Origin: Paracoccus yibinensis
GTDB lineage: Bacteria > Pseudomonadota > Alphaproteobacteria > Rhodobacterales > Rhodobacteraceae
Assembly: GCF_030846195.1 (NCBI RefSeq)
Contig: NZ_JAVCWH010000005.1
Location: forward strand, 62,001 to 126,000
Direction of reading: 5' to 3'
DNA: 64,000 nucleotides
A model generated the notes under the pieces. That model saw nothing but the letters and a program-made list of their open reading frames with translations, made no database searches and had not been told where the DNA came from. Positions 34,685-42,183 of this stretch are shown piece by piece. How positions within the stretch are numbered: the first letter of the stretch is position 1; every line of letters begins with the position of its first letter. Position numbers and translations under genes: made by a program.

Positions 34685-36034
34685 GTGGGTGTCTGGTTTC
34701 TTGTCGCTTGGGCTTTTGTCGTTCTGGCCGGGATGCCTGTCATGGCGCAGGCCACCGATGAGGATCTGTCCCGCCAGGCCCATGCCCTGCGGCAGGTCAT
34801 CTCGACCATGGAATCCGAGGCGGCGGAACTGGAGCCCCGGCTGGAACAGGCGCGCGGCCAGCTTGCCGATCTGACACAGCAGATTGCCGAGGCCACATCC
34901 CGGCTGGAAACCACCAGAAGCGGTCTGGCCAAACTGCAACAGGAAGAAACCCGGCTGCGCACCGCGATTACCGAGGGCCAGGCGGAACTGAAACGCCAGA
35001 CGGCCGCAATCGAGGCAGCTACGGCAGAACTTGCCAAGCTGACTACACAGATCACCGATACCCGCGCCGCCATCAGCCAAGACCAGCAGGAACAGGATGG
35101 CCAGAAGGCTGCAGCCGATGCGGCCAGGGCGGAACTGGACGATTTGGCCCAGCAGATTGCCGATGCTCGTGCCACCATCAGCCAAGGCCAGGAGGAGCAG
35201 GACCGCCAAAGGGCCGCAGTCGAAGCTGCCAAGGCAGAACTTGCCGATCTGACCACGCAGATTGCCGGTGCCCGCGCCACGATCGCCCAGAGCCAGGAGG
35301 AGCAGGACCGCCAGAAGGCTGCCGTCGAGGCAGCCAAGGCGGAACTGGACGAACTGACCGCGCGGATCGCCGATGCCCGTGCCACAATCACTCAGAGCCA
35401 GGAAGAACAGGGCCGCCAGAAGGCTGAAGTCGAGGAGGCCAACGCAGAACTTGCCGATCTGACCAGGCAGATTGCCGACACCCGTGCCGCGATCGGCCAG
35501 GTGCAGGAGGAACAGGATCGCCAGACGGATGCGGCCGATGCGGCGAAAGCGGAATTGGACGCAGTGACCGCGCAGATCGCCGATGCCCGCACCACCTTGG
35601 CAGGGCTGAGGGAACAGGAAACCGCTCTGCAAGCGCGGCTGACCAGATCCGATGAACTGGCCGGCCAGATCGCCGAACAGGAAAGCCGTTCGGCCGAACT
35701 GTCGCAGCAGATCGCTGCACTGACAGCCGAACTGACCGCCCTGACCCGTGTGCGCGATGCTGCCGTCGCCCCGCCACCCGAAGCCGCCGGCGCCAGCGAT
35801 GAGGACATGCCCCAGTCCCCTGCCCCTCAGGCGGCCTTGACGCGGCGCAATCCCGCTCAGGTCGATGCCGCCCTGGCCCTGGCCCCCGCGCTGCCTCCGG
35901 CCGACGGGCAACGCGCCCGATTGCGCGACATGCTGATCCAGGGCCAGTGTCCGACCGAGGCGCTTGCGCAGGTGCAGGATCCGATCAACCGCCAGACGCT
36001 CCTGGCTCTGGTAAGCAGGCTGGGGGGATGCTGA
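34685..36034 (+). CDS. Secreted coiled-coil protein with six 35-residue repeats
   Basis: From the preferred start GTG 34685 (AGGGGGGC 8-15 bases upstream) the protein has 449 residues and a signal peptide (VWFLVAWAFVVLAGMPVMAQA). A GTG at 34604 would add 27 residues. Nearly 330 residues of Ala/Glu/Gln-rich coiled coil follow, including six tandem 35-residue units (see 35006-35635), then a Pro/Ala linker (VAPPPEAAGASDEDMPQSPAPQ) and a small folded end (LRDMLIQGQCPTEALAQVQDP...LVSRLGGC) with two Cys. Its general plan resembles EnvC-type periplasmic coiled coils, but there is no LytM domain. The TAXI gene follows after 26 bases, so they form an operon. Function unknown. Confidence 0.8.
   Translation: MGVWFLVAWAFVVLAGMPVMAQATDEDLSRQAHALRQVISTMESEAAELEPRLEQARGQLADLTQQIAEATSRLETTRSGLAKLQQEETRLRTAITEGQAELKRQTAAIEAATAELAKLTTQITDTRAAISQDQQEQDGQKAAADAARAELDDLAQQIADARATISQGQEEQDRQRAAVEAAKAELADLTTQIAGARATIAQSQEEQDRQKAAVEAAKAELDELTARIADARATITQSQEEQGRQKAEVEEANAELADLTRQIADTRAAIGQVQEEQDRQTDAADAAKAELDAVTAQIADARTTLAGLREQETALQARLTRSDELAGQIAEQESRSAELSQQIAALTAELTALTRVRDAAVAPPPEAAGASDEDMPQSPAPQAALTRRNPAQVDAALALAPALPPADGQRARLRDMLIQGQCPTEALAQVQDPINRQTLLALVSRLGGC
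35006..35635 (+). repeat. Six tandem 105-bp units encoding a 35-residue coiled-coil repeat
   Basis: Six in-frame copies fill 630 bases exactly. Each unit reads approximately A-V-E-A-A-K-A-E-L-A-D-L, then T-x-Q-I-A-D-A-R-A-T-I, then Q-S-Q-E-E-Q-D-R-Q-K-A. Units 2-4 are the most alike; 1, 5 and 6 have drifted. Thirty-five residues is five heptads, so each unit adds an integral number of coiled-coil turns. Confidence 0.9.
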
Positions 36035-36060
36035 CGATCATGATGGAAAGGGACAGGGCA

Positions 36061-37104
36061 ATGGAACGTTTCAAACTGGTGCTGCATCTGGCCATTGCGG
36101 TCCTGGCGATCCTGGGAATGCGGCCCGCGCAGGCCCAGGATGCCCATCTCAGCATCATGACCGGTGCTTCGACGGGCACCTATCTTCAGATCGGGCGCGA
36201 TCTGGACAACCTGATGCAGCAATGCGGCCAAGCCCTTGAAGTGGTGGAATCCGCCGGATCGCTGGAAAACTTCCTCGCCGTGCGGCAGCGGCCCAATACC
36301 CAATTCGGAATCGTGCAAAGCGATGTTCTTGAATACATGCAGACCTTCGCGGGCAACGATCCCGCGGTGGCCCGCGCCATTACCGGCGTCCGCATCGCCT
36401 TCCCCCTGTATGAGGAGGAGGTTCACATCCTGGCGCGCCGCGACATCGCCGGACTGGCCGATCTGGCGGGAAAGCGGGTCGCCATCGGGGTCGAGAACAG
36501 CGGCACCTTTCTGACCGCATCGCTGATCCTGTCGCTGGCCGGTGTCGAGCCTGCCGAAAAGCTGCTGGTGGCGCCCGCCGATGCCCTGCCGCAACTGAAG
36601 GCCGGCCAGATCGACGCCTTCTTCTATGTCGCTGGTGCGCCTGCCTCTCTTTATACGGAAGGCGACATCGACGGCGACCGCTTTCACCTTCTGCCCATTC
36701 AGGATCCGACCTTGCAGGCGGTCTATTCACCCGCCACGCTGGCCGGGGGAACCTACGGCTTCCAGCTCGAACCGGTCGAACTGGTCGCGGTCAAGGCCGT
36801 GCTGATGACCTATGAATACGACCCTTCTCGCAATGCCTATCATCGGGCAAGCTGCAAGGGCGTGTCGGATCTGGCATCGCTGATCCTGACGCGCATCGAC
36901 ACCCTGCGCGCCGAAGGCCATCCGAAGTGGCAATCGGTCGATCTGACCGACATTCCCCCCGGCTGGGATGTCGGAACCTGCGTCAATCGCGGGCTGGATC
37001 CGTCCTATCAGCTCAGCTGCCCCGGATCCGCGCCACAAGCCGTTCCCGACAGCGAAGCGAACGAGGCCTATCGCCGCAATATCTGCGCGGTGATCGGCTG
37101 CTGA
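36061..37104 (+). CDS. TAXI-family TRAP-type periplasmic solute-binding protein, orphan
   Basis: The 347-residue protein has a signal peptide (FKLVLHLAIAVLAILGMRPAQA). The TAXI fold begins LSIMTGASTGTYLQIGRDL, with the usual glycine-rich ligand loop, then RPNTQFGIVQSDVLEYM and LAGKRVAIGVENSGTF. TAXI proteins normally serve a fused TRAP 4TM/12TM permease, but none is adjacent. ATG 36061 was chosen for its AGGGACAGGG site; starts at 36028 and 36040 are possible. At the C-terminus there are extra Cys (SCKGVSD, GTCVNRG, SCPGS, ICAVIGC), unusual for the family and suggesting disulphides. It abuts the convergent ExeA-like gene with no spacer. Confidence 0.85.
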   Translation: MERFKLVLHLAIAVLAILGMRPAQAQDAHLSIMTGASTGTYLQIGRDLDNLMQQCGQALEVVESAGSLENFLAVRQRPNTQFGIVQSDVLEYMQTFAGNDPAVARAITGVRIAFPLYEEEVHILARRDIAGLADLAGKRVAIGVENSGTFLTASLILSLAGVEPAEKLLVAPADALPQLKAGQIDAFFYVAGAPASLYTEGDIDGDRFHLLPIQDPTLQAVYSPATLAGGTYGFQLEPVELVAVKAVLMTYEYDPSRNAYHRASCKGVSDLASLILTRIDTLRAEGHPKWQSVDLTDIPPGWDVGTCVNRGLDPSYQLSCPGSAPQAVPDSEANEAYRRNICAVIGC

Positions 37105-38838
37105 TCAGCGCGCACCCGGATCAAGCCGCGACCAAGCCGAGGCGGGTCCTTCGGACCCGTCAGACCGCAAGGCGATCACCCGCCATTGCACGACCGGATA
37201 GGGGACCAGCAGCGCCGAAAGCGTCGTGTCCAGACGGCGGACCTGCCCCTCGCCTCCGGCCGGGACAAGTTCGACCCTGAACCGGGGAACCGGCGCAGTG
37301 CCGGGGCCTTGCCACTGAAGTTCCGTTTGGCCTTGCGCAAACAGCCTTTGGAAGACCGGGACAGGCGGGTCTGCCGGTTCCGGGTTCGGCGGCCGGGGCG
37401 CGGCCTTCAGTTCCGCAAGCCGCGCCGGGGCACCGCCAATGTCACCGGCCGCTTCATACCAGGCTTCGGCGCGATAGGGATCGACCTGAAGCCCGATGCC
37501 CGTTTCGTAAAGCTGTCCCAGATAATAGGCTGCCCTGGCATTGCCCCAGGATGCCGCGCGGGTATAAAGCCGCGCCGCCCGAGCCGGATCCGCACTGCCC
37601 ACGGCCAAGGCTTCGCTGAGAAGGCGGTCGGGATCAGGGGGACGGTCCACCGTCACCCGGCTGGGCAGGCCTCGGGGCGCGGGTTGCGGCGCGCTTATGC
37701 TGGCTGCAGGGCTGACCGGCAACAACGCCGCGGCGGTGATGGTGGTCTGTGTCCGTCCGCTGGGATCAACAGGCAGCAGGATCAGAAGCCCCGTCAGCAC
37801 TGCCGCCAGCCCAACGTAACGCAGTCTTGCAAGACGCGGGCGCGATGCGGCCAAGGGCACCCGGACAGAGGTTTCTCCCGCAGCCGGTGCGGGTCCGACC
37901 GCCACCACGGGGTGCGGAGGTTCGGCCGAGGCTTGGGACACCGGCTTGGGATCGGCGCAAGCGGGAACATTGCCGGTAGGATGGGTCCGCAAGCCCTTCC
38001 CGGCCGGACCGATCAGATGCGCCAGCCGCCCGTCCTGGATCATGGACGAAAGGCAGGTTTCCACGAAGGCTCCGTCAAGGTGCCGGTGCCCGGCCGCCGT
38101 GGCCTCGAACAGACAGATCTGCACCAAATGGTTGATGACCCTGGGAACGCCCCTGGACAGCGCATGCAGATGGCGAAGGCCCGCCGCGTCAAAGACCTGG
38201 ATACCGGCATGGCAGGCGCAACCCGGAACCTGGAAACGATGGGCAATGTAGTCTTTGGTTTCATCCTGCCCCAGAGGGGGAAGCCGGAAACGCCCGCCTG
38301 TTCGGGCGCGCAATCGCGCATGGGCGGGACTTGCCAGGCGGGTTTCGAGTTCCGTTCCACCAACCAGCAAGAGACCGATCGAGCATCCCTCCGCAGCAGA
38401 GGCGTCGATCAGTCCCGCCAGATAATCCAGTCCCCTGTCGGGCAGGTTCTGGGCTTCGTCCACGACAAGCAGGAAGCAGTTCCCGGTATCGGCGCAAGCC
38501 TTTCCAAGGGCGCGCGGCCCGCTTTCGGGGTGATCGAAGGACGGGCAGCAGGGTATCCCCAGTGCCTTGGGCACCTGATGGTGCAGGTCGATCAACTGGG
38601 CATGGCTTTGGCCGATCCGCCCGACCCGTCGGTCTTGACAAAGGCTGGCAATCTGCCGGGCCAGCGTGGTCTTTCCCGTGCCTGGTCCGCCCGTCAGGAC
38701 AAGGACCACCGGATTGCGTCCAAGGCCGGCCAGAATTTCTTCCTGAACCTGCTGATGGGCTTTCGACAGATACAAGAACCCGGGGTCCGGCGCGAACCGG
38801 AAGCTGGGACAGAACGGTGCCAAGGGGGATCGTTCCAT
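37105..38838 (-). CDS. ExeA-like AAA ATPase with a membrane segment and Sel1-like repeats
   Basis: The 577-residue protein begins with an ExeA/GspA-type ATPase domain (about 1-270): FRFAPDPGFLYLSKAHQQVQEEI, Walker A GGPGTGKT with K56, Walker B LLVVDEAQN with D127-E128, and sensor segment SRGVPRVINHLVQ. A Pro/Ala linker leads to one transmembrane helix (about 341-357), which puts the rest in the periplasm. That part has two Sel1/TPR-like units (about 404-480, with ARLYTRAASWGNARAAYYLGQLYETGIGL) and a C-terminal beta domain. In Aeromonas ExeA works with ExeB on peptidoglycan so that a secretin can assemble; here no secretion genes are near. It is convergent with the coiled-coil/TAXI pair. Confidence 0.85.
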   Translation of the reverse strand: MERSPLAPFCPSFRFAPDPGFLYLSKAHQQVQEEILAGLGRNPVVLVLTGGPGTGKTTLARQIASLCQDRRVGRIGQSHAQLIDLHHQVPKALGIPCCPSFDHPESGPRALGKACADTGNCFLLVVDEAQNLPDRGLDYLAGLIDASAAEGCSIGLLLVGGTELETRLASPAHARLRARTGGRFRLPPLGQDETKDYIAHRFQVPGCACHAGIQVFDAAGLRHLHALSRGVPRVINHLVQICLFEATAAGHRHLDGAFVETCLSSMIQDGRLAHLIGPAGKGLRTHPTGNVPACADPKPVSQASAEPPHPVVAVGPAPAAGETSVRVPLAASRPRLARLRYVGLAAVLTGLLILLPVDPSGRTQTTITAAALLPVSPAASISAPQPAPRGLPSRVTVDRPPDPDRLLSEALAVGSADPARAARLYTRAASWGNARAAYYLGQLYETGIGLQVDPYRAEAWYEAAGDIGGAPARLAELKAAPRPPNPEPADPPVPVFQRLFAQGQTELQWQGPGTAPVPRFRVELVPAGGEGQVRRLDTTLSALLVPYPVVQWRVIALRSDGSEGPASAWSRLDPGAR

Positions 38839-39073
38839 GATCCTCTCCTCATGCGGGCTTTGGACACTGGTCCGGACCAGAAAAGACTAGGCCCGATGGC
38901 GGGCCATGTCCATCAGGACCTGCGTCACTTTCGGCGAGGGAGAAATGCATTGGCAGATGCAGCCCCCCCTTGGCAAGGAAAGGAAGCCAAGTTGATCGAC
39001 CCATGGTTCGGGCAGCGCCTTGCACCCTGCCGTCCCGCGGCGCGCTCTGCCGGAGCTAAAGGCTCAGGATCAG

Positions 39074-40402
39074 CTAGACCCCGAATGGCCAGGTATCGGA
39101 TGCGCCTTCATGGTCTTGACTGTCCTGGCCCCGCCCATCTTCCGATGGGACAAGCGCCTGGCTTTGGTCGAACCAGACCCAGGCATCGTATTGCCGGGCC
39201 GCAGATGCGTGCATGTAGTGGCTGTAACGTTCGCTTTCGGGGCGATAGATCACCCCGATGAAGCGTTGCAGCATGGGCCTGGACAGACACCCGGCCAGAT
39301 CGGGATCACCACCCAGGTCCAGCAGGAAGCGGCCGATGCCGGTGGCATGGCAATGGCCTTCAAGACTGTCAGGCCGTGACGGGCGCACGGTCATCACCTG
39401 GGCAGGGCGGTCCCAGTCGCTTGCTGCCGTGACGGTGCCCTGGTGGGTGCCGAAACCGATCAGGCCGACCCTGTCGCCCCAGCGTTCGCGGGCCAGCTGG
39501 CCCAGGTTATGTTCACCCCGCGTGCTTCCCATCTCTGTCGCCGAAGCGTCTCCGATATGGGAATTATGCGCCCATACCACGGACTTCGCATCCTCGCCCC
39601 CTGCTTGCAGCAGCAGATCCAGGGTTTCGATCATGTGGCTGTCGCGCAGATTCCAGGCCTCGGCGCCGCCGCGATACATCATTCGGTAATACCGCTCGGC
39701 CGAGGCGATCAGGCGGGCGTTCTGCGCGGCATCCAGCAGATCGGCGTCCTTGCCCCTGGTCGCCTGTTCCAGCAGATCGCGGCATTGCCGGACGACCGCC
39801 TGTTCGCAATCGTGGTGGCCCGATCCCGCCATCCGGCCATAGGCGGCAGGGTGGTCGGCCCAGGGTTCCAGACAGCCATAACGGGCGCGGGCCAGACTGG
39901 CCGCATCGGGATCAGCGCTGTCCAGATAATCCAGGACCGCGCGGATCGAGGCAGTCAGGTTATACATGTCCAGGCCATAGAAGCCTGCCTGATCCTGCGG
40001 CGGCCTTCCCTGGTTCCAGTCGCGCATCCAGCGAAGAAGCCGGGCGATTTCGCCGTTCCGCCACATCCACCGGGGAAAGCGGCGAAACGCTTTGGTCATG
40101 CCATCCGGCAGTGGCAGGCCGCGGATAAAGCGGTTCAGAATGGCCGCGTCAGGCCAATCGGCTTCCACCGCAACGATCCTTGTGCCGTGATGTTCGATCA
40201 TTCGGCGGGTGATGGCCGCGCGCGCGGCATAGAAATCGGCCGTGCCGTGGGAGGCCTCGCCCAGCATCAGGACGCGGCGATCGCCCCAGCGGTCGAAGGC
40301 TGGGGCGAAATCGTCATCGGACGGCAAGGCCAGGGATTCACACGCCTCGGCGATGGCCCGGACCAGGCCAGGGTCGTCGGCTTGGTCCGGCGGGCGTGTC
40401 AT
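39074..40402 (-). CDS. Erythromycin-esterase family protein
   Basis: The 442-residue protein has the EreA/B-like fold, with GEASHGTADFYAARAAITRRMIEHHGTRIVAVEADWPDA near the start; the conserved Glu and His of GEASHGT are the proposed catalytic residues. VVWAHNSHIGDAS lies in the middle. Many chromosomal members are not resistance genes and occur with stress-response or phosphoribosyl-transferase domains. It is the last gene of an operon of three tiny genes and overlaps the 51-residue gene (ATGA). An EcfG-type promoter heads the operon, so a stress role is more likely than macrolide resistance. The 235 bases between it and the ExeA-like gene hold nothing I can identify. Confidence 0.87.
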   Translation of the reverse strand: MTRPPDQADDPGLVRAIAEACESLALPSDDDFAPAFDRWGDRRVLMLGEASHGTADFYAARAAITRRMIEHHGTRIVAVEADWPDAAILNRFIRGLPLPDGMTKAFRRFPRWMWRNGEIARLLRWMRDWNQGRPPQDQAGFYGLDMYNLTASIRAVLDYLDSADPDAASLARARYGCLEPWADHPAAYGRMAGSGHHDCEQAVVRQCRDLLEQATRGKDADLLDAAQNARLIASAERYYRMMYRGGAEAWNLRDSHMIETLDLLLQAGGEDAKSVVWAHNSHIGDASATEMGSTRGEHNLGQLARERWGDRVGLIGFGTHQGTVTAASDWDRPAQVMTVRPSRPDSLEGHCHATGIGRFLLDLGGDPDLAGCLSRPMLQRFIGVIYRPESERYSHYMHASAARQYDAWVWFDQSQALVPSEDGRGQDSQDHEGASDTWPFGV

Positions 40403-40554
40403 TCCCGATCCTTGTCCCCATCCTCTTTCCGTGCCTCTCGCCGGTCCGATGCCTTCAGGTCGGGCCGAGGATCGAAATCGGGATCGGCATTGGTCGTGTC
40501 GACCTTCTTCTGGATGATCCGTTGCTGCTGATCGTGGGTCTTCTTGCCGACCAT
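40399..40554 (-). CDS. Tiny hydrophilic protein, 51 residues
   Basis: This gene starts at ATG 40554, with AGGAG six bases upstream, and stops inside the start of the esterase gene. The product (MVGKKTHDQQQRIIQKKVDT...DKDRE) is nearly all charged or polar, with a single short amphipathic stretch QRIIQKK, and is probably disordered. No family is recognised. The good ribosome site and the 4-base coupling to the next gene argue that it is real. Confidence 0.65.
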   Translation of the reverse strand: MVGKKTHDQQQRIIQKKVDTTNADPDFDPRPDLKASDRREARKEDGDKDRE

Positions 40555-40563
40555 GATCATCTC

Positions 40564-40758
40564 CTATCGGTTTGTGCGGCCGCGTTGGCCGGGATCGACG
40601 CCGCCCTGGGGCGTGGTGTCGTTCAGCACATCGCCTTCGAAGGTGTTGTCGCCTTCCATTTGGGGATCGCTTCGATCAGCGCCCTTGGATCGGCCGATCC
40701 CCGGATCGTCGCGCAAATCCTTGTCGGACGGGGTGTCTGTCTTGGGATGCTTGCCCAT
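40564..40758 (-). CDS. Small disordered hydrophilic protein, 64 residues
   Basis: It starts at ATG 40758 with AAGGA 7-11 bases before it. The sequence (MGKHPKTDTPSDKDLRDDPGIGRSKGADRS...GQRGRTNR) has almost no hydrophobic residues, is rich in Asp, Gly, Lys and Arg, and should not fold alone. It is 3 bases from the gene upstream and 9 from the gene downstream, a tight operon. Similar tiny hydrophilic proteins are common in alphaproteobacterial general-stress regulons; no function is known. Confidence 0.65.
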   Translation of the reverse strand: MGKHPKTDTPSDKDLRDDPGIGRSKGADRSDPQMEGDNTFEGDVLNDTTPQGGVDPGQRGRTNR

Positions 40759-40761
40759 GGC

Positions 40762-41004
40762 TTATCCTTGCCCATCATCGGCATCGTCGTCCTGGCGGTT
40801 CGCCACATGGTCTTGATGCTGCTCGTTTTTGACGTGACGGGAATCCAACCCGCGCTGATCCGAATGACGGGACGTATCGCGGTTCGACAGGATTTCCTGG
40901 CGGGGCAGTTCCTCCAGCGTGTCGGGGGACATGCCGCCTGTGCCGTCGCCCTTGCCCTGGTCCTGCTGGCCTGCGCCGAATTTCTTGCTGCTTGCGTTTG
41001 CCAT
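40762..41004 (-). CDS. Small disordered hydrophilic protein, 80 residues, first gene of the stress operon
   Basis: ATG 41004 is preceded by a perfect AGGAGG. The product (MANASSKKFGAGQQDQGKGDGTGG...LSNRDTSRHSDQRGLDSR...) is Gly/Asp/Gln/His-rich. The LSNRDxSxHSxxRGLDS core recurs, to my recollection, in small proteins of stress-gene clusters in alphaproteobacteria. It is the first gene of an operon ending in the esterase gene; an EcfG-type promoter lies at 41043-41068 on this strand, giving a leader of about 30 bases. Confidence 0.7.
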   Translation of the reverse strand: MANASSKKFGAGQQDQGKGDGTGGMSPDTLEELPRQEILSNRDTSRHSDQRGLDSRHVKNEQHQDHVANRQDDDADDGQG

Positions 41005-41042
41005 TCTCGATCCTCCTGTTCGTATCGGTGGTGGCCAAGCCA

Positions 41043-41068
41043 AACCGGCAGGCAGGGTGATTTGTTCC
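41043..41068 (-). promoter_or_regulatory. EcfG-type promoter for the small-protein/esterase operon
   Basis: Read on the minus strand: GGAAC (41068-41064), 17 bases, GGTT (41046-41043). This is identical in layout to the promoter before nepR-ecfG (57725-57750). Expected start of transcription is near 41036. Confidence 0.65.
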
Positions 41069-41075
41069 CCCTTCG

Positions 41076-41100
41076 GGAACCGCCCGCCGCACGCGCTGTT
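41076..41100 (+). promoter_or_regulatory. EcfG-type promoter facing the PAP2 gene
   Basis: GGAAC at 41076-41080, 16 bases, TGTT at 41097-41100. Its -35 element is the mirror partner of the minus-strand one: together they form GTTCCCCCTTCGGGAAC. The predicted transcript start is only a few bases before ATG 41109, which favours the in-frame ATG at 41169 as the true start. Confidence 0.55.
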
Positions 41101-41108
41101 ACGAAGGC

Positions 41109-41714
41109 ATGTCCCAGCACAGCGATCCAGAAGACCACCCCGCCCCCCAGACCGAAGGTCTGGAACGCATGGATGTCGAGGCTGCGGCAAGCGCGGCCCG
41201 GCACCGGCATCATCCCATGGTCAAGGCCTTGGGCACGGCCAGCGAATTGGCCGACCAGATGCCGCTGGCGGTGGTCTGCGGCGCGGTCATCGCCGGCGGG
41301 CTGATGGCCGGCCGCCCCAATGTCGCGCGGACGGGAATGCGCATGATGGCCGCCCATGTGATCGCCAATGTCGTCAAGCGCAGGATCAAGAACCGCCTGC
41401 GCCGCACCCGCCCCGAGGAAATCGTGAAGCGCCGCACTTACGAATTCGTGCCAGGGGAAAGCAAGGGGGGCAACGACACCTCGTTTCCCTCGGGCCATAC
41501 GGCCGGGGCGGTGGCGGTGGCGGCGATCGTTGCCAGGGACATACCAAGCCTTAAGGTTTCTGCGGCGGGCGCTGCGGCCCTGATCGCCGGGGTGCAGATC
41601 CCGCGCGCCAAACATTACCCGATGGATGTTCTGGCAGGGGCCATGCTGGGCCTGGCTGCCGCACGGGCGGTCAACCTGCTGCTGCCTGGGGATAACGCCG
41701 CTTCGGGAAGGTAG
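41109..41714 (+). CDS. PAP2-family phosphatase
   Basis: The protein has 201 residues from ATG 41109, or 181 from ATG 41169. The membrane phosphatase motifs are KRRIKNRLRRTRP (motif 1, KxxxxxxRP), FPSGHTAGA (motif 2) and PRAKHYPMDV (motif 3, SRxxxxxHxxxD, here with the first Ser changed to Pro). Hydrophobic segments around MPLAVVCGAVIAGGLMAG and after motif 2 place it in the inner membrane. Members act on phosphatidic acid, undecaprenyl pyrophosphate or similar lipids. The shared divergent EcfG promoter region suggests stress induction. Confidence 0.86.
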   Translation: MSQHSDPEDHPAPQTEGLERMDVEAAASAARHRHHPMVKALGTASELADQMPLAVVCGAVIAGGLMAGRPNVARTGMRMMAAHVIANVVKRRIKNRLRRTRPEEIVKRRTYEFVPGESKGGNDTSFPSGHTAGAVAVAAIVARDIPSLKVSAAGAAALIAGVQIPRAKHYPMDVLAGAMLGLAAARAVNLLLPGDNAASGR

Positions 41715-41772
41715 CCCCGGACCATGTTGCCGGGAAGGATGCCATGGGACCGGGGACTTGGGCAGCTGGTCC

Positions 41773-42036
41773 CTATTCACCCGAGACGAACTTGTTGAAG
41801 CGGCTGGTACCGCCGTCGGCGGTCTTGTCCTGATACAGGAAGTTCAGGTCGTTTTCATCGAAGATCTGGAAGAACTCCTCCCACTCGATTCGGGTCAGGT
41901 TGTCTTCAGGCTCGCCGAAGTCGATGCGCAGGATCCCGCCTTTTCCGCCGGTTTCGACCTTGGCGGGATGGCCGTCACGGGATTCGGCCCATTTGCGGAT
42001 GATGTCGTGATCGCGGGTGGTCTGGGACTGGGACAT
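41773..42036 (-). CDS. Small conserved protein, 87 residues, stress-cluster type
   Basis: The sequence is MSQSQTTRDHDIIRKWAESRDGHPAKV...GGILRIDFGEPEDNL...EWEEFFQIFDENDLNFLYQDKTADGGTSRFNKFV. Close relatives are widespread in bacteria and often mislabelled as 1,4-alpha-glucan branching enzyme; no enzyme motif is visible. RDHDxIRKWAExR and FLYQDKTADGxxSRFxKFV are the conserved ends. AGGAG precedes the ATG, and a perfect EcfG-type promoter lies about 30 bases further upstream. The role is unknown; stress induction is inferred. Confidence 0.8.
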   Translation of the reverse strand: MSQSQTTRDHDIIRKWAESRDGHPAKVETGGKGGILRIDFGEPEDNLTRIEWEEFFQIFDENDLNFLYQDKTADGGTSRFNKFVSGE

Positions 42037-42066
42037 GGAACGCTCCTGGGTTTGCCATGCGGGGGA

Positions 42067-42091
42067 AACGCCCTTCGCGCGCCCCTGTTCC
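42067..42091 (-). promoter_or_regulatory. Perfect EcfG-type promoter for the 87-residue gene
   Basis: Minus strand: GGAAC (42091-42087), 16 bases, CGTT (42070-42067), a full match to the consensus, 31 bases before the ATG. Confidence 0.7.
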
Positions 42092-42113
42092 TTTGGGAAA
42101 GCGGTGGCCCGAG

Positions 42114-42138
42114 GGAACGCAGTCCCGGTCTGGCGGTT
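42114..42138 (+). promoter_or_regulatory. EcfG-type promoter for the molybdenum-hydroxylase operon
   Basis: Plus strand: GGAAC (42114-42118), 16 bases, GGTT (42135-42138), about 45 bases before the ATG of the 2Fe-2S subunit gene. With the minus-strand site at 42067 it makes a second divergent promoter pair. Confidence 0.55.
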
Positions 42139-42183
42139 GAGGCGTGCCACCAGCCAGCACCGATGCCAGCATCCGGGGGATTC

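Noticed and set aside
35006..35635. CRISPR-like array
   Set aside because: The 105-bp periodicity is in-frame coding sequence of a coiled coil, with no alternating repeat and spacer.
38842..39073. Small gene between the ExeA-like and esterase genes
   Set aside because: An open plus-strand stretch exists but continues the antisense shadow of the ExeA-like gene and has no convincing start.
37186..39261. Plus-strand open frame of 691 codons
   Set aside because: It lies antisense to the ExeA-like gene, whose motifs are clear; the translation is Arg/Pro/Gln-rich with no family features, as expected for a GC-rich shadow frame.
39074..40402. Macrolide resistance gene
   Set aside because: The esterase family is broad and this copy sits in a stress-type operon with no mobile element or resistance neighbours.
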